Shown here piece by piece: positions 8,937-18,256 of a DNA stretch of 64,000 bases. Numbering within the stretch: position 1 is the first letter of the stretch; the number at the start of each line of letters is the position of its first letter. The stretch is from Bradyrhizobium nivariense (GTDB lineage: Bacteria; Pseudomonadota; Alphaproteobacteria; Rhizobiales; Xanthobacteraceae). The DNA is taken from positions 1-64,000 of the forward strand of contig NZ_JARVWW010000029.1 in the NCBI RefSeq assembly GCF_029846715.1, in the 5' to 3' direction. The position numbers and the translations under genes are program-made. The notes below the pieces were generated by a model. That model searched no databases. It saw only the letters and a list, made by a program, of their open reading frames with translations, and was not told where the DNA came from.

Positions 8937-10868
8937 ATGACAGACACATCCAGCAGCGAGCCAAAGGGCGCAACGCCGTCCGTCGTCGCGCAGCAAACGG
9001 CGATGCTGAACGCGCTGCCGTTTTCCGACACGCGGGATTTCGACGACGCCGCGCGCGGCTTTCTCGGCACGATCGAGAGCGCGGAGATCACCAATCCGCA
9101 GGGGCGGACGGTCTGGAGCCTTGCGCCCTACGGCTTTCTTTCCTCCGAGGAGGCGCCAGCCACGGTCAATCCGAGCCTGTGGCGGCAGTCGCGACTCAAC
9201 ATGCAGCACGGCCTGTTCGAGGTGGTGCCCGGCGTTTACCAGGTGCGTGGGCTCGACATCGCCAACATGACGCTGATCGAAGGCGACAGCGGCGTCATCG
9301 TCGTGGACACGCTGACCTCGATCGAGGGCGCGCGCGCCGCGCTCGATCTTTATTACAAGCATCGCGGCAAGCGCCCGGTCGCGGCCGTCATCTTCACGCA
9401 CACCCACACCGACCATTGGGGCGGCGCGCGCGGCGTGCTGGAGGAGGATGCGCTCGCGACCGGCCGCGTGCCGATCATCGCGCCCAATTTGTTCATGGAG
9501 CATGCCGTTTCCGAGAACATCATCGCCGGGCCGGCGATGCTGCGCCGGGCGCAATACCAGTTCGGGCCGCTTCTCGCCAAGGGCGTGCGCGGGCAGGTCG
9601 ATTGCGGCCTCGGCAAATCGATGGCGGCGGGCTCGGTCGCGCTGCTGCGGCCGACCGACCTGATCATGGCGACCGGCGACAGGCGCGTGATCGACGGCGT
9701 CGAGTTCGAATTCCAGATGGCGCCGAACAGCGAAGCGCCGGCGGAGATGCATTTCTTCATCCCGCGCTACAAGCTGTTGAACCTCGCCGAGAACTGCACC
9801 CACAATTTCCACAATCTGCTGCCGTTCCGCGGCGCGGACGTGCGCGACGCGCTGGCCTGGTCGAAATACCTGGGCGAGGCCCTGCTGCTCTGGGACGGCA
9901 AGGCGGAGGCGATGTGCGGCCAGCACCACTGGCCGGTGTGGGGACGCGAACGCATCGGCACAATGATCCGGCAGCAGCGCGACCTCTACAAATTCGCGCA
10001 TGACCAGACCATCCGCCTGATGAATCACGGCCTCACCGCAGCCGAGATCGCCGAAACCATCCAGCTGCCGAAAAGTCTCGAAGGCGCCTGGCATGGCCGC
10101 GGCTATTACGGCCATATCCGGCACAATGTGAAGGCGATCTACCAGAAGTACCTTGGCTGGTACGACGCCAATCCGGTCAATCTCGATCCGCTGCCGCCCG
10201 TAGAATCCGGCAAGAAATATGTCGAGTACATGGGCGGCGCGGACGCCCTCCTCGCGCGCGCACGCAAGGATTTCGACAAGGGCGAATTCCGCTTCGTCGC
10301 GCAGGCGCTCGGCCATCTCGTCTTCGCCGAGCCGGACAATCAGCCTGCGCGGGCGTTGCTGGCGGACACGCTGGAGCAGCTCGGCTACGCTGCGGAAAGC
10401 GCGACCTGGCGCAATGCCTATCTGTTCGGCGCGCAGGAATTGCGCCAGGGCATGCCGAAGGTGCCGCCGCGCCCACCGATGCCGCGCGAGACGCTGGCGG
10501 CGCTCCGCACCTCACAGCTCTGGGACGTGCTCGGTATCCGCCTCAACGGACCGAAGGCGGAAGGAAAGCACATCGTGCTGAACTGGAGCTTTTCCGACAC
10601 CGGCGAGACGTTTGCGCTCAATTTGGAGAATTCCGCGCTCACCTATACCGAAGGCGTACAGGCGGAAAATGCCGATGCCAGCTTCACGCTCGCGCGCGCG
10701 ACACTCGACGAGGTCATCGCGAAGCTGACGAGCTTTCCGGAAGCGGTGGCCGCCGGCAAGGTCAAGCTCGCCGGCAACCCGATGCGTCTCGCCGAGCTGA
10801 TGGGCCTGATGGACGAATTCCCGCGGATGTTCGAGATCGTCGAGCCGAAGCGGGCGGTGGTGGGGTAG
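8937..10868 (+). CDS. Linear alkyl sulfatase (SdsA-type metallo-beta-lactamase fold)
   Basis: A 643-residue protein with the metallo-beta-lactamase zinc motif HTHTDHWGG (His155, His157, Asp159, His160), further ligands in the ENCTHNFHNLLP region, then the alkyl-sulfatase dimerisation domain and a C-terminal SCP2-like domain (LNWSFSDTGETFALNLENS, LAGNPMRLAELMGLMDEF). This is the full SdsA1/BDS1 layout and length, so it should hydrolyse primary alkyl sulfates to alcohol and sulfate. GGGAGG at 8923-8928 fixes the ATG. Unlike Pseudomonas SdsA1 there is no signal peptide (start MTDTSSSEPKG), so it is probably cytoplasmic and would need imported substrate. It lies 127 bp downstream of the TRAP permease on the same strand. 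Confidence 0.9.
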   Translation: MTDTSSSEPKGATPSVVAQQTAMLNALPFSDTRDFDDAARGFLGTIESAEITNPQGRTVWSLAPYGFLSSEEAPATVNPSLWRQSRLNMQHGLFEVVPGVYQVRGLDIANMTLIEGDSGVIVVDTLTSIEGARAALDLYYKHRGKRPVAAVIFTHTHTDHWGGARGVLEEDALATGRVPIIAPNLFMEHAVSENIIAGPAMLRRAQYQFGPLLAKGVRGQVDCGLGKSMAAGSVALLRPTDLIMATGDRRVIDGVEFEFQMAPNSEAPAEMHFFIPRYKLLNLAENCTHNFHNLLPFRGADVRDALAWSKYLGEALLLWDGKAEAMCGQHHWPVWGRERIGTMIRQQRDLYKFAHDQTIRLMNHGLTAAEIAETIQLPKSLEGAWHGRGYYGHIRHNVKAIYQKYLGWYDANPVNLDPLPPVESGKKYVEYMGGADALLARARKDFDKGEFRFVAQALGHLVFAEPDNQPARALLADTLEQLGYAAESATWRNAYLFGAQELRQGMPKVPPRPPMPRETLAALRTSQLWDVLGIRLNGPKAEGKHIVLNWSFSDTGETFALNLENSALTYTEGVQAENADASFTLARATLDEVIAKLTSFPEAVAAGKVKLAGNPMRLAELMGLMDEFPRMFEIVEPKRAVVG

Positions 10869-10888
10869 GGCAGCCATCACCGCGTTCT

Positions 10889-10997
10889 CACCGTCATCGT
10901 CCGGCTTGACCGGGCGATCCAGTACTCCGCGGCGGGAGTTGCGTAAGCAAACTGCTGCCGCGGCGTACTGGATGCCCCGCCTACGCGGGGCATGACA
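10889..10997. repeat. Palindromic intergenic repeat (Bradyrhizobium type)
   Basis: A roughly 110-bp element between the convergent sulfatase and glycosyltransferase genes. Nested inverted repeats are CGATCCAGTACTCCGCGGC (from 10915) against GCCGCGGCGTACTGGATGCC (to about 10975), flanked by CCGGCTTGACCGGG and GCCCCGCCTACGCGGGGCATGAC. The same wording is familiar from many Bradyrhizobium/Rhodopseudomonas intergenic spaces. It may also act as a bidirectional terminator. Confidence 0.7.
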
Positions 10998-11001
10998 GCG
11001 G

Positions 11002-12072
11002 CTACTCCGCGCTGCTCACCAGCTTGATCCGCGGTCCCTGTTCCTCGGCCAGGCCGCGATAGGCCGCGAGATAGTCCAGGGCCATGCGCCGCGCCGTGAA
11101 GCGCGTTTCGAACTGCTTGCGGATTGCGGCGCGGCTCAACTGCGGCAGGCGCCTGACGACGCCGGCCGCGCTGAGGACGTCTTCGACGACGAAGCCGGTG
11201 AGGCCCTCGTCGATGATCTCCGGCACCGAGCCGCGATTGAAGGCGACGACCGGCGTTCCGCAGGCCATGGCTTCGATCATCACCAGGCCAAACGGCTCCG
11301 GCCAGTCGATCGGCAGCAACAGGCCGAGTGCGCCGCTCAAAAACTCCGACTTCTCGTGATCGCCGATCTCGCCGATGAATTCCACCAGCGGATTGTTCTC
11401 GATCATCGGCCGGATCAGCTCGTCATAGTAATCCTGGTCGGCACGATCGACCTTGGCCGCGATCTTTAGCGGAATACCGCAATGGGTCGCGATCTTGATG
11501 GCGCGGTCGACGCCCTTTTCCGGCGCGATACGGCCCAGCACGGCGAGATATTCCTGCTTCGCCGGCTTCGGCGTCAGCAGGTTTTCCGGCAGGCCGTGGT
11601 GGATCGTCCGCACCCAGTTCGCCTGCGGAACCGGCCGCCGTTGCGCGTTCGAGATCGAGACGACGGGGACCTTCGAAAAGGTGTTGAAGACCGGCTGATG
11701 CTCCGGCAGGTCGAGCCGGCCGTGCAGCGTGGTGAGAAACGGCGTCGGCTGCCGGTAGAACATTGACCACGGATAATAATCGAGATGGAAGTGAAGGAAA
11801 TCGAACTCCTCGTCGTCACATTTCTGCCGTACCCGCTCCAGCATCACCATGTGCAGCGCATTGGGATCACGTACGGAACCGTCGAGGCGGAGCGCCCGCG
11901 GCCACAGCGCATCCAGCTTTGCCGAGGTTTGCGAATCGCCGCTGGCGAACAGCGTCACGTCGTGTCCAAGGGTCACCAGCTCTTCCGTCAACCAATGCAC
12001 CACCCGCTCGGTGCCGCCATACAGCTTGGGTGGAACAGCCTCCGTCAACGGAGCTACCTGCGCGATGCGCAT
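11002..12072 (-). CDS. Family 4 glycosyltransferase
   Basis: A 356-residue GT-B fold enzyme. The N-terminal acceptor domain starts MRIAQVAPLTEAVPPKLYGG and GTERVVHWLTEELVTLGHDV. The C-terminal nucleotide-sugar domain has LGRIAPEKGVDRAIKIA, LIRPMIENNPLVEFIGEI and the GT4 EPFGLVMIEAMACGTPVVAF signature, with the E-x7-E pair. No signal or membrane segment, so cytoplasmic or peripheral. Donor and acceptor are not predictable. It is divergent from the ABC exporter and close to the debranching-type glucosidase at 14171, a grouping often seen in stress-related alpha-glucan or compatible-solute loci. That link is inference. Confidence 0.9.
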   Translation of the reverse strand: MRIAQVAPLTEAVPPKLYGGTERVVHWLTEELVTLGHDVTLFASGDSQTSAKLDALWPRALRLDGSVRDPNALHMVMLERVRQKCDDEEFDFLHFHLDYYPWSMFYRQPTPFLTTLHGRLDLPEHQPVFNTFSKVPVVSISNAQRRPVPQANWVRTIHHGLPENLLTPKPAKQEYLAVLGRIAPEKGVDRAIKIATHCGIPLKIAAKVDRADQDYYDELIRPMIENNPLVEFIGEIGDHEKSEFLSGALGLLLPIDWPEPFGLVMIEAMACGTPVVAFNRGSVPEIIDEGLTGFVVEDVLSAAGVVRRLPQLSRAAIRKQFETRFTARRMALDYLAAYRGLAEEQGPRIKLVSSAE

Positions 12073-12350
12073 CTCACCATCTCCTTTGTGCGATCATGAT
12101 CGTAAAAAGCCCCCGCTTGTGCGGCACCGGAAATGCCAATCAAGGGAACGTTCCCGCACCTGCGAAGTTCCCCCTTCCGGACGTTACATATTCGACACGT
12201 CGGGGGCTCGTCGCGATGCTGCCATCACATCTTCGCAGAACGTCCGCATCCGCATGTCGTGATGGCATTGCCCGGGAACCGAGGCGAAGTGGTCGATGTT
12301 CAATCGACCAGCAACAAAATCGAAATCATCACGACGGGGTCGATAGTCAC

Positions 12351-14114
12351 ATGGATCATCTTTCTGGATACGCGCGCCGGCCATTTGCCTTTGTTTTGCG
12401 CTATCTCCGGTGTCGCCTCGCGTCGCATCTCGTGATCCTGAGCGCTGTCGTTGCAGCCGTTGCCTGCTCCGTGGGCACGCAATATGGTGTCAAATCCCTC
12501 GTCGACAGTCTGACGGCCGGAACCTCCCATGGCGGCAGCGTATGGCTGGCATTCATTCTGCTCATGTCGCTGATCGCGGCCGACAACTTCCTGTGGCGGA
12601 TCGCAAGCTGGACGGCAAGCTTTACCTTCGTTCGTGTCACGGGTGATTTACGCCGTGACATATTTCGTCATCTGACCGGCCATGCGCCGAGCTACTTCTC
12701 CGACCGCATGCCCGGCATGCTGACGAGCCGCATCACGGCGACGTCGAACGCGGTGTTCACCGTCGAGAACATGTTCGTCTGGAATGTGTTGCCGCCCTGC
12801 ATCGCCACAGTTGCGGCAATCGCGCTGATTGGAACCGTCAGTCCCTATATGGCGCTCGGCCTGACCGTAATCGCCGGCGGAATGGTGCTTGCGATGTTCC
12901 GTCTGGCCGCCGCCGGAAAGCCGCTGCATGACGACTTCGCCGACAAGGCCGCCGTGGTCGACGGCGAGATGATCGATGTCATCAGCAACATGCCGCTGGT
13001 GCGCGCCTTCTGCGGCATCGGGCATGAGCACGAGCGGTTCGACGCAACGGTGAACCGGGAGCTCACTGCGCGCGGCCGCAGCCTGCGCTATCTGGAGAAG
13101 CTGCGGCTTATCCATGCCGGCATCACTGTCGTGCTCACGATCGCCCTGATGGCCTGGGCGATCATGCTTTGGCAGGATGGCGCGGCAACCACCGGCGACG
13201 TCGTGCTGGTCTGTACCCTCGGTCTCTCCATTCTCAATGCGACACGCGATCTCGCGGTGGCGCTGGTCGACGTCACCCAGCACGTCGCGCGGCTGACCGA
13301 GGCGATCGCCACGCTGCTGGTGCCGCATGAATTGCGCGACCACCCCGAGGCCGGGCCGTTGGTGAAGAGCGGCGCCGCGATCGCGTACAACAACGTCACC
13401 TTCGGCTATCCCGGCGGCGAGAAGATCTTCGAGCGCTTCAGCCTGCGCCTGCAGCCCGGCCAGCGCGTCGGCCTGGTCGGTCAGTCCGGCGGCGGCAAGT
13501 CGACGCTGTTCACGCTGCTCCAGCGCTTCTACGATACCGACGAGGGCAGCATCACCATCGACGGCCAGGACATTTCCAAGGTGACCCAGCTGAGCCTGCG
13601 TGAGGCAATCTCGGTCGTTCCGCAGGACATCTCCCTGTTCCACCGCTCGATCCGCGAGAACATCCGCTATGGCCGCCCGAACGCGACCGACGACGAGGTG
13701 CTGCGTGCGGCGATTGCGGCGCGCTGCGATTTCGTCGAAAGCCTGCCGGAAGGGCTCGACACCATGGTCGGCGACCGCGGCGTCAAGATGTCCGGCGGCC
13801 AGCGCCAGCGCATCGCGATTGCGCGCGCCTTCCTGAAGGACGCGCCGATCCTGCTGCTCGACGAAGCCACCGCCGCGCTCGACAGCGAATCCGAAGAGGC
13901 GATCCGAGAGGCGCTGTCGCGCCTGATGCGCGGCCGCACCGTGATCGCGATCGCGCATCGCCTCGCCACCCTGCGCAATTTCGACCGCGTGGTCGTGTTG
14001 AGGGGTGGTAAGATCATCGAGGACGGGTCACCCGAACGCCTGATGCAAGGCCACGGCCCCTATCGTGAGCTGGTCACGCAGGAAATGAGCCGGCTCGCGC
14101 AAGCCGCCGCATAA
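12351..14114 (+). CDS. ABC exporter, fused permease and ATPase
   Basis: A 587-residue half-transporter. The membrane domain has about six helices (LASHLVILSAVVAAVACSVG, VWLAFILLMSLIAADNFLW, CIATVAAIALIGTVSPYMALG, ITVVLTIALMAWAIMLW). The ATPase domain has Walker A GLVGQSGGGKSTL, Q-loop VVPQD, signature MSGGQRQRIAIARA, Walker B PILLLDEATAALD and the H-loop AIAHRLATL. This is the MsbA/lipid-type exporter layout, acting as a homodimer in the inner membrane. The frame is open from 11763, but that stretch overlaps the divergent glycosyltransferase and has no family character. ATG 12351 immediately precedes the conserved region. The substrate is unknown; the neighbouring glycan enzymes make a glycolipid or glycan possible. 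Confidence 0.9.
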   Translation: MDHLSGYARRPFAFVLRYLRCRLASHLVILSAVVAAVACSVGTQYGVKSLVDSLTAGTSHGGSVWLAFILLMSLIAADNFLWRIASWTASFTFVRVTGDLRRDIFRHLTGHAPSYFSDRMPGMLTSRITATSNAVFTVENMFVWNVLPPCIATVAAIALIGTVSPYMALGLTVIAGGMVLAMFRLAAAGKPLHDDFADKAAVVDGEMIDVISNMPLVRAFCGIGHEHERFDATVNRELTARGRSLRYLEKLRLIHAGITVVLTIALMAWAIMLWQDGAATTGDVVLVCTLGLSILNATRDLAVALVDVTQHVARLTEAIATLLVPHELRDHPEAGPLVKSGAAIAYNNVTFGYPGGEKIFERFSLRLQPGQRVGLVGQSGGGKSTLFTLLQRFYDTDEGSITIDGQDISKVTQLSLREAISVVPQDISLFHRSIRENIRYGRPNATDDEVLRAAIAARCDFVESLPEGLDTMVGDRGVKMSGGQRQRIAIARAFLKDAPILLLDEATAALDSESEEAIREALSRLMRGRTVIAIAHRLATLRNFDRVVVLRGGKIIEDGSPERLMQGHGPYRELVTQEMSRLAQAAA

Positions 14115-14170
14115 ACCAGCAGTCGCGTTCGAGTCGGTGGCGTGTCGAAACAAGCGCAGGGGAGCTGCTG

Positions 14171-16375
14171 ATGTCGGCTGAAGCCGTTACCCAATTCGTC
14201 TCCGTGACGCGGACCTTGGACCAGGTCGCGGAGCAGCCTTTCTATATTCCGATGACGGGACCGTCGGCGCGCCCGCGGCGCTCGCTCAAGCACGACGATA
14301 CCTTCATCGTGCTCGACAGCCATGGCGACATTGGCGCTTCGGCTGGCGGGCCGGACGGCCTGTTCCATCACGACACGCGCTACCTTGCGAGGCTCGAGCT
14401 CGTGCTCGACGATCTCCAGCCGCTGCTGCTCGGCTCGAACCTGCGCGATGACAACTCGGCGCTGACCGTCGATCTCACCAATCCGGACATCTACCGGCAG
14501 GGCAGCCTCGTGCTGCAAAAGGACCTGCTGCACATCGTGCGCACGATCTTCCTGTGGCGCGGCACCGCCTATCAGCGCATCGGCGTCCAGAACCACGGCG
14601 ACCGGCCGGCCAGCTTCGAGCTGACGCTGTTGTTCGACAATGATTTCGCCGATCTGTTCGAAGTCCGCGGCGAGCGGCGCCCGCGCCGCGGCATCGGCTC
14701 GAGCCGGCTGTTAGGCCCGACCGACGTGCTGTTCGACTACCGCGGTCTAGATGACGCCGAGCGCACCACCGGCCTGCATTTCGACCCGCGCCCGACGAAG
14801 CTGTCGGTGAATGTCGCGACCTGGCAGCTCGAACTCGACCCGCATGAAGCAAAATCGTTGTTCGTGGCCGTGTCCTGCAATCGGCCGATCGCGGAGAAGC
14901 CGGCGCGCTTTTTCAGAGGCCTGCTCGCCCATCGCCGCGAGATGCGGCAATCGACGATGGGGGCCGCCAGCATCGAGACCTCCAACAACATCTTCAACGA
15001 GGTGCTGTGCCAGGCCATGGCCGACCTCAACATGCTGATGACGGAGACCCCGCAGGGCCGCTATCCCTATGCGGGGATTCCCTGGTACTCGACGACGTTC
15101 GGCCGCGACGGACTGATCACCGCGCTGCAGATGCTGTGGGTCGATCCGCGGATCGCCAAGGGCGTGCTCAGGCGGCTCGCCCATTTCCAGGCCGAGGCCG
15201 TCGATCCGTTGAACGACGCAGCGCCCGGCAAGATCCTGCATGAGATGCGCGGCGGCGAGATGGCGGCGCTACGCGAGGTGCCGTTCGCGCAATATTACGG
15301 TAGCGTCGATTCGACCGCGCTGTTCGTCCTGCTCGCCGGAAGCTATTTCGAGCGCACCGGCGACGAGACGACGCTGGTCGAGCTGTGGCCGGCCATCGAG
15401 GCGGGGCTGGCCTGGATCGACGGCCCCGGCGACCCCGACAGGGACGGCTTCGTCGAATACCAGCGCGCCACGGAAAAGGGCCTCGCCAACCAGGGCTGGA
15501 AGGATTCCTACGACGCGATCTTCCATGCCGATGGCCAGCTTGCGGAAGGCAATCTCGCGCTGGCCGAAGTGCAAGGTTACGTCTTTGCCGCCAAGCGGCT
15601 CGCCGCGCGCTGCGCGCTCCGGCTGGGCAAGCCTGATCTCGCCAAAAAGCTCGAGGCCGAGGCCAAGGCGCTGGCCGAGCGCTTCGAGGCCGCGTTCTGG
15701 TGCGAGGAGCTCGGCACCTATGCGCTTGCGCTCGACGGCAAGAAGCGACCCTGCAAGGTGCGGACCTCGAATGCCGGTCAGGTGCTGTTCAGCGGCATGA
15801 TCCGCGAAGATCGCGCCCGTCTCGTCGCCGCCGATCTGATGGGGCCGCACTTCTTCTCGGGCTGGGGCATCCGCACCGTCGCGCAAGGCGAGGTGCGCTA
15901 CAACCCGATGTCCTATCATGACGGGTCGATCTGGCCGCATGACAACGCGCTGATCGCGCTCGGGCTCGCGCGCTACGGGCTCAAGCATTCGGTCGCGCAT
16001 GTCTTCAAGGGACTGTTCGATGCCGCAACCTACATGGACCTGCGCCGGTTGCCCGAATTGTTCTGCGGTTTCAGGCGCGAAAAGCGGCGCGGCCCGACGC
16101 TCTATCCGGTCGCCTGCGCGCCGCAGGCCTGGGCCAGCGCAACGGCGTTCACGCTATTGGAGGCGGCGCTGGGCATCGAGTTCGATGTCGCGCGCGGCGA
16201 GATCCGGCTGCGCAATCCGCATCTGCCGGCGTTCCTGCACGAGGTGATCTTGCGCGACCTGCGCCTGGGCGAGTCCAGCGTGGACCTGCGCGTCAGCCGC
16301 CATGGCGACGACGTGGCGCTGGAGGTGTTGCGCACGCGTGGCCAGATCCAGGTCTCGATCGTGCTGGCGCGCTAG
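14171..16375 (+). CDS. Amylo-alpha-1,6-glucosidase / glycogen debranching-type enzyme
   Basis: A 734-residue cytoplasmic protein with the bacterial debranching N-terminal beta domain (DDTFIVLDSHGDIGASAGGPDG, then GLFHHDTRYLARLELVLDD) and a C-terminal (alpha/alpha)6 barrel (YPYAGIPWYSTTFGRDGLIT, HEMRGGEMAALREVPFAQYY, SMPYHDGSIWPHDN-like region reading MSYHDGSIWPHDNALIALGL). Acidic residues of the DGLIT and DGSIWPHDN motifs are the expected catalytic area. It should remove alpha-1,6 branches or hydrolyse an alpha-linked glucan. It lies 56 bp downstream of the ABC exporter, and 22 bp upstream of the PRC-barrel gene, on the same strand, and may be part of one operon. A glycogen synthase gene occurs about 9 kb away. 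Confidence 0.88.
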   Translation: MSAEAVTQFVSVTRTLDQVAEQPFYIPMTGPSARPRRSLKHDDTFIVLDSHGDIGASAGGPDGLFHHDTRYLARLELVLDDLQPLLLGSNLRDDNSALTVDLTNPDIYRQGSLVLQKDLLHIVRTIFLWRGTAYQRIGVQNHGDRPASFELTLLFDNDFADLFEVRGERRPRRGIGSSRLLGPTDVLFDYRGLDDAERTTGLHFDPRPTKLSVNVATWQLELDPHEAKSLFVAVSCNRPIAEKPARFFRGLLAHRREMRQSTMGAASIETSNNIFNEVLCQAMADLNMLMTETPQGRYPYAGIPWYSTTFGRDGLITALQMLWVDPRIAKGVLRRLAHFQAEAVDPLNDAAPGKILHEMRGGEMAALREVPFAQYYGSVDSTALFVLLAGSYFERTGDETTLVELWPAIEAGLAWIDGPGDPDRDGFVEYQRATEKGLANQGWKDSYDAIFHADGQLAEGNLALAEVQGYVFAAKRLAARCALRLGKPDLAKKLEAEAKALAERFEAAFWCEELGTYALALDGKKRPCKVRTSNAGQVLFSGMIREDRARLVAADLMGPHFFSGWGIRTVAQGEVRYNPMSYHDGSIWPHDNALIALGLARYGLKHSVAHVFKGLFDAATYMDLRRLPELFCGFRREKRRGPTLYPVACAPQAWASATAFTLLEAALGIEFDVARGEIRLRNPHLPAFLHEVILRDLRLGESSVDLRVSRHGDDVALEVLRTRGQIQVSIVLAR

Positions 16376-16397
16376 CGGCGCGCCGGAAGGAGGGTGC

Positions 16398-16919
16398 ATG
16401 CGTACCGCCGGATGGTTGGGCCTAGGCGTCGCGATCGTCGCGGGATTGACGGTCGCCGTATCACGAGCTGCGGAGGAGTTGCCCCCGCCCTCAACTGAAG
16501 CGAATGCGCCGCCGACGACGCAACCGCCGGCGTCAGCGGTACCCGTCACGCCAAAAAATGCCGCGCCACCGCCGTCGGTCACGATCATCGGCGCGAGCGA
16601 TGCGCACGGTGTGCTTGGCCGTGACGTGCTCAGCGCGGCGAACGAGGGCATGGGCCGCATCGTCGACGTCATCGTCGATCGGAGCGGCCACGTGCGCGCT
16701 GCCGTGATCGATTTCGGCGGCTTCCTTGGCGTCGGCAGCCGCAAGATCGTGGTGGACTGGAACGCGATGCGGTTCGGCAAGATTGTCAACAAGAAGGACA
16801 GCATCACGCTGGAATTGACCAAGGCGCAGGTCGCGGCCGCGCCGGAATACAAGGAGGACATGCCGATGGTTGTGCTTGGCGCGTCCGGCAGCCTGCAGCC
16901 GTTGCAAGCTGTTCAGTGA
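16398..16919 (+). CDS. PRC-barrel domain exported protein
   Basis: A 173-residue protein with a signal peptide (MRTAGWLGLGVAIVAGLTVA, cleavage near SRAAE) and a Pro/Thr/Ala-rich linker (residues 31-60). A single PRC-barrel domain follows, with GVLGRDVLSAANEGMGRIVD and GHVRAAVIDFGGFLGVGSRK. An AAGGAGGG ribosome site at 16387-16394 fixes ATG 16398. PRC-barrel proteins of this kind are common exported proteins in rhizobia and are often stress-induced; the precise role is not known. The stop overlaps the GTG start of the next gene (GTGA at 16916-16919), so translation of the transporter is probably coupled. Confidence 0.85.
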   Translation: MRTAGWLGLGVAIVAGLTVAVSRAAEELPPPSTEANAPPTTQPPASAVPVTPKNAAPPPSVTIIGASDAHGVLGRDVLSAANEGMGRIVDVIVDRSGHVRAAVIDFGGFLGVGSRKIVVDWNAMRFGKIVNKKDSITLELTKAQVAAAPEYKEDMPMVVLGASGSLQPLQAVQ

Positions 16920-18256
16920 GGCGCGGGGAGGGATGGCGGCCGGTGCTGTTGTCGAGGAAGCCGAACCATGCGGATCGCGAGGGCGGCGTCGAGCAGGACA
17001 ACGTTTCGGCGCCATCGCCTGCGGGCATTCCGGCGCCGTCGCGCCAGAGCCTGCGCGGTCTCGACTGGTTCATCTTCTTCCTCGCCGACGTGCAGACCGG
17101 GTTCGGCCCCTTCATCGCGGTCTATCTGACGACCCAGAAATGGACCCAGGTCGAGATCGGCCTCGTGCTGTCGATCGGGGGCATCGTTGCCCTGATCGGC
17201 CAGATGCCGGGCGGCGCCATCATCGATGCCGCGAAATCCGAGCGGCTGGTCGCAGCCCTCGCCATCGTCACCATCGGCTGCTGCGCGCTCGCCTATGCCG
17301 CGATGCCGATCTTCCCCGTGGTGGTGGCTGCGGCCACCTTGCACGCGGCAGCGAGCTGCGTGCTCGGTCCGGCGATCGCGGCGATCAGCCTTGGTCTGGT
17401 CGGCCCGCTCGCGATCGGCGAACGTCTCGGCCGCAACGCCCGCTTTGCTTCGCTTGGCAACGGCGTTGCGGCTGCCGTAATGGGCACGGCCGGCTATCTC
17501 CTGTCGAGCCGCTCGGTGTTCCTGGTCACCTTCCTGCTCGCGATCCCGACCCTGATCGCGCTCTCGCGCATCCGCGAGCATGAGGTCGACATCGCACGCT
17601 GTCACGGCGAAATGCCGCGTGAGGCGGAGGATCGCGGCGACACCAATATCTGGCACCTGATCAGGCAGCGTCCGCTCATTGTCTTTGCACTCAGCGTGCT
17701 CTTGTTGCAGCTCGCGAACGCCGCGATGATGCCGCTGATGGCGAGCGCGGTGACGGCGCGATCGAGCCAGTGGGCGACGGTGCTCGTCGCCTTTTGCATC
17801 GTCGTGCCACAGGCAATCGTGGCGCTGCTGTCGCCGACGGTCGGGCGCAAGGCGCAAGCGTGGGGCCGCCGGCCGCTGCTGCTGATTGGATTCGTGGCGC
17901 TGACGATTCGCGGTCTGCTGTTCGCAACGGTCCGCGATCCGTACCTGCTGGTGCTGGTGCAGGTGTTCGACGGCCTCACTGCGGCGGTGTTCGCGGTGAT
18001 GATCCCGCTGATCGTGGCCGACGTCGCCTTTGGCAGCGGGCATTTCAACCTCGCGCAGGGCATCGTCGGCACGGCAACGGGCATCGGCGCGTCGCTGAGC
18101 ACGGCACTCGGCGGCTATATCAGCGACAAGTTCGGCAATGCCACGGCGTTCATCGGACTGTCCGGCGTCGCCGCGACGGGACTCCTGCTTATTCTTTTCG
18201 TGATGCCGGAGACGCGGCGTACCGGCATGATCGCCGCAAAAGAAATGGCCGGCTGA
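16916..18256 (+). CDS. MFS transporter
   Basis: A 446-residue major facilitator protein with about twelve membrane helices starting at LDWFIFFLADVQTGFGPFIAVY. It has family-typical loops GQMPGGAIIDAAKSERLVA and GGYISDKFGNATAF, and a large hydrophilic central loop near residues 220-245. The only in-frame initiator near the front is GTG 16916, overlapping the PRC-barrel stop. The 5' forty or so residues are hydrophilic and Pro-rich and may not all be translated. The 3' end runs directly into sequence homologous to a fixI-type ATPase: MFS stop TGA 18254-18256 lies inside GRLKILMVGDG read in another frame. The terminal MFS codons were therefore formed at a recombination junction. Substrate unknown. 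Confidence 0.87.
   Translation: MRRGEGWRPVLLSRKPNHADREGGVEQDNVSAPSPAGIPAPSRQSLRGLDWFIFFLADVQTGFGPFIAVYLTTQKWTQVEIGLVLSIGGIVALIGQMPGGAIIDAAKSERLVAALAIVTIGCCALAYAAMPIFPVVVAAATLHAAASCVLGPAIAAISLGLVGPLAIGERLGRNARFASLGNGVAAAVMGTAGYLLSSRSVFLVTFLLAIPTLIALSRIREHEVDIARCHGEMPREAEDRGDTNIWHLIRQRPLIVFALSVLLLQLANAAMMPLMASAVTARSSQWATVLVAFCIVVPQAIVALLSPTVGRKAQAWGRRPLLLIGFVALTIRGLLFATVRDPYLLVLVQVFDGLTAAVFAVMIPLIVADVAFGSGHFNLAQGIVGTATGIGASLSTALGGYISDKFGNATAFIGLSGVAATGLLLILFVMPETRRTGMIAAKEMAG

Noticed and set aside
11763..12350. 588-bp in-frame extension of the ABC exporter
   Set aside because: It overlaps the divergent glycosyltransferase, its translation is low-complexity Arg/Pro-rich, and exporter homology begins at ATG 12351.
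12648..13958. 436-codon minus-strand frame
   Set aside because: Antisense to the exporter ATPase domain, which carries all ABC motifs on the plus strand.
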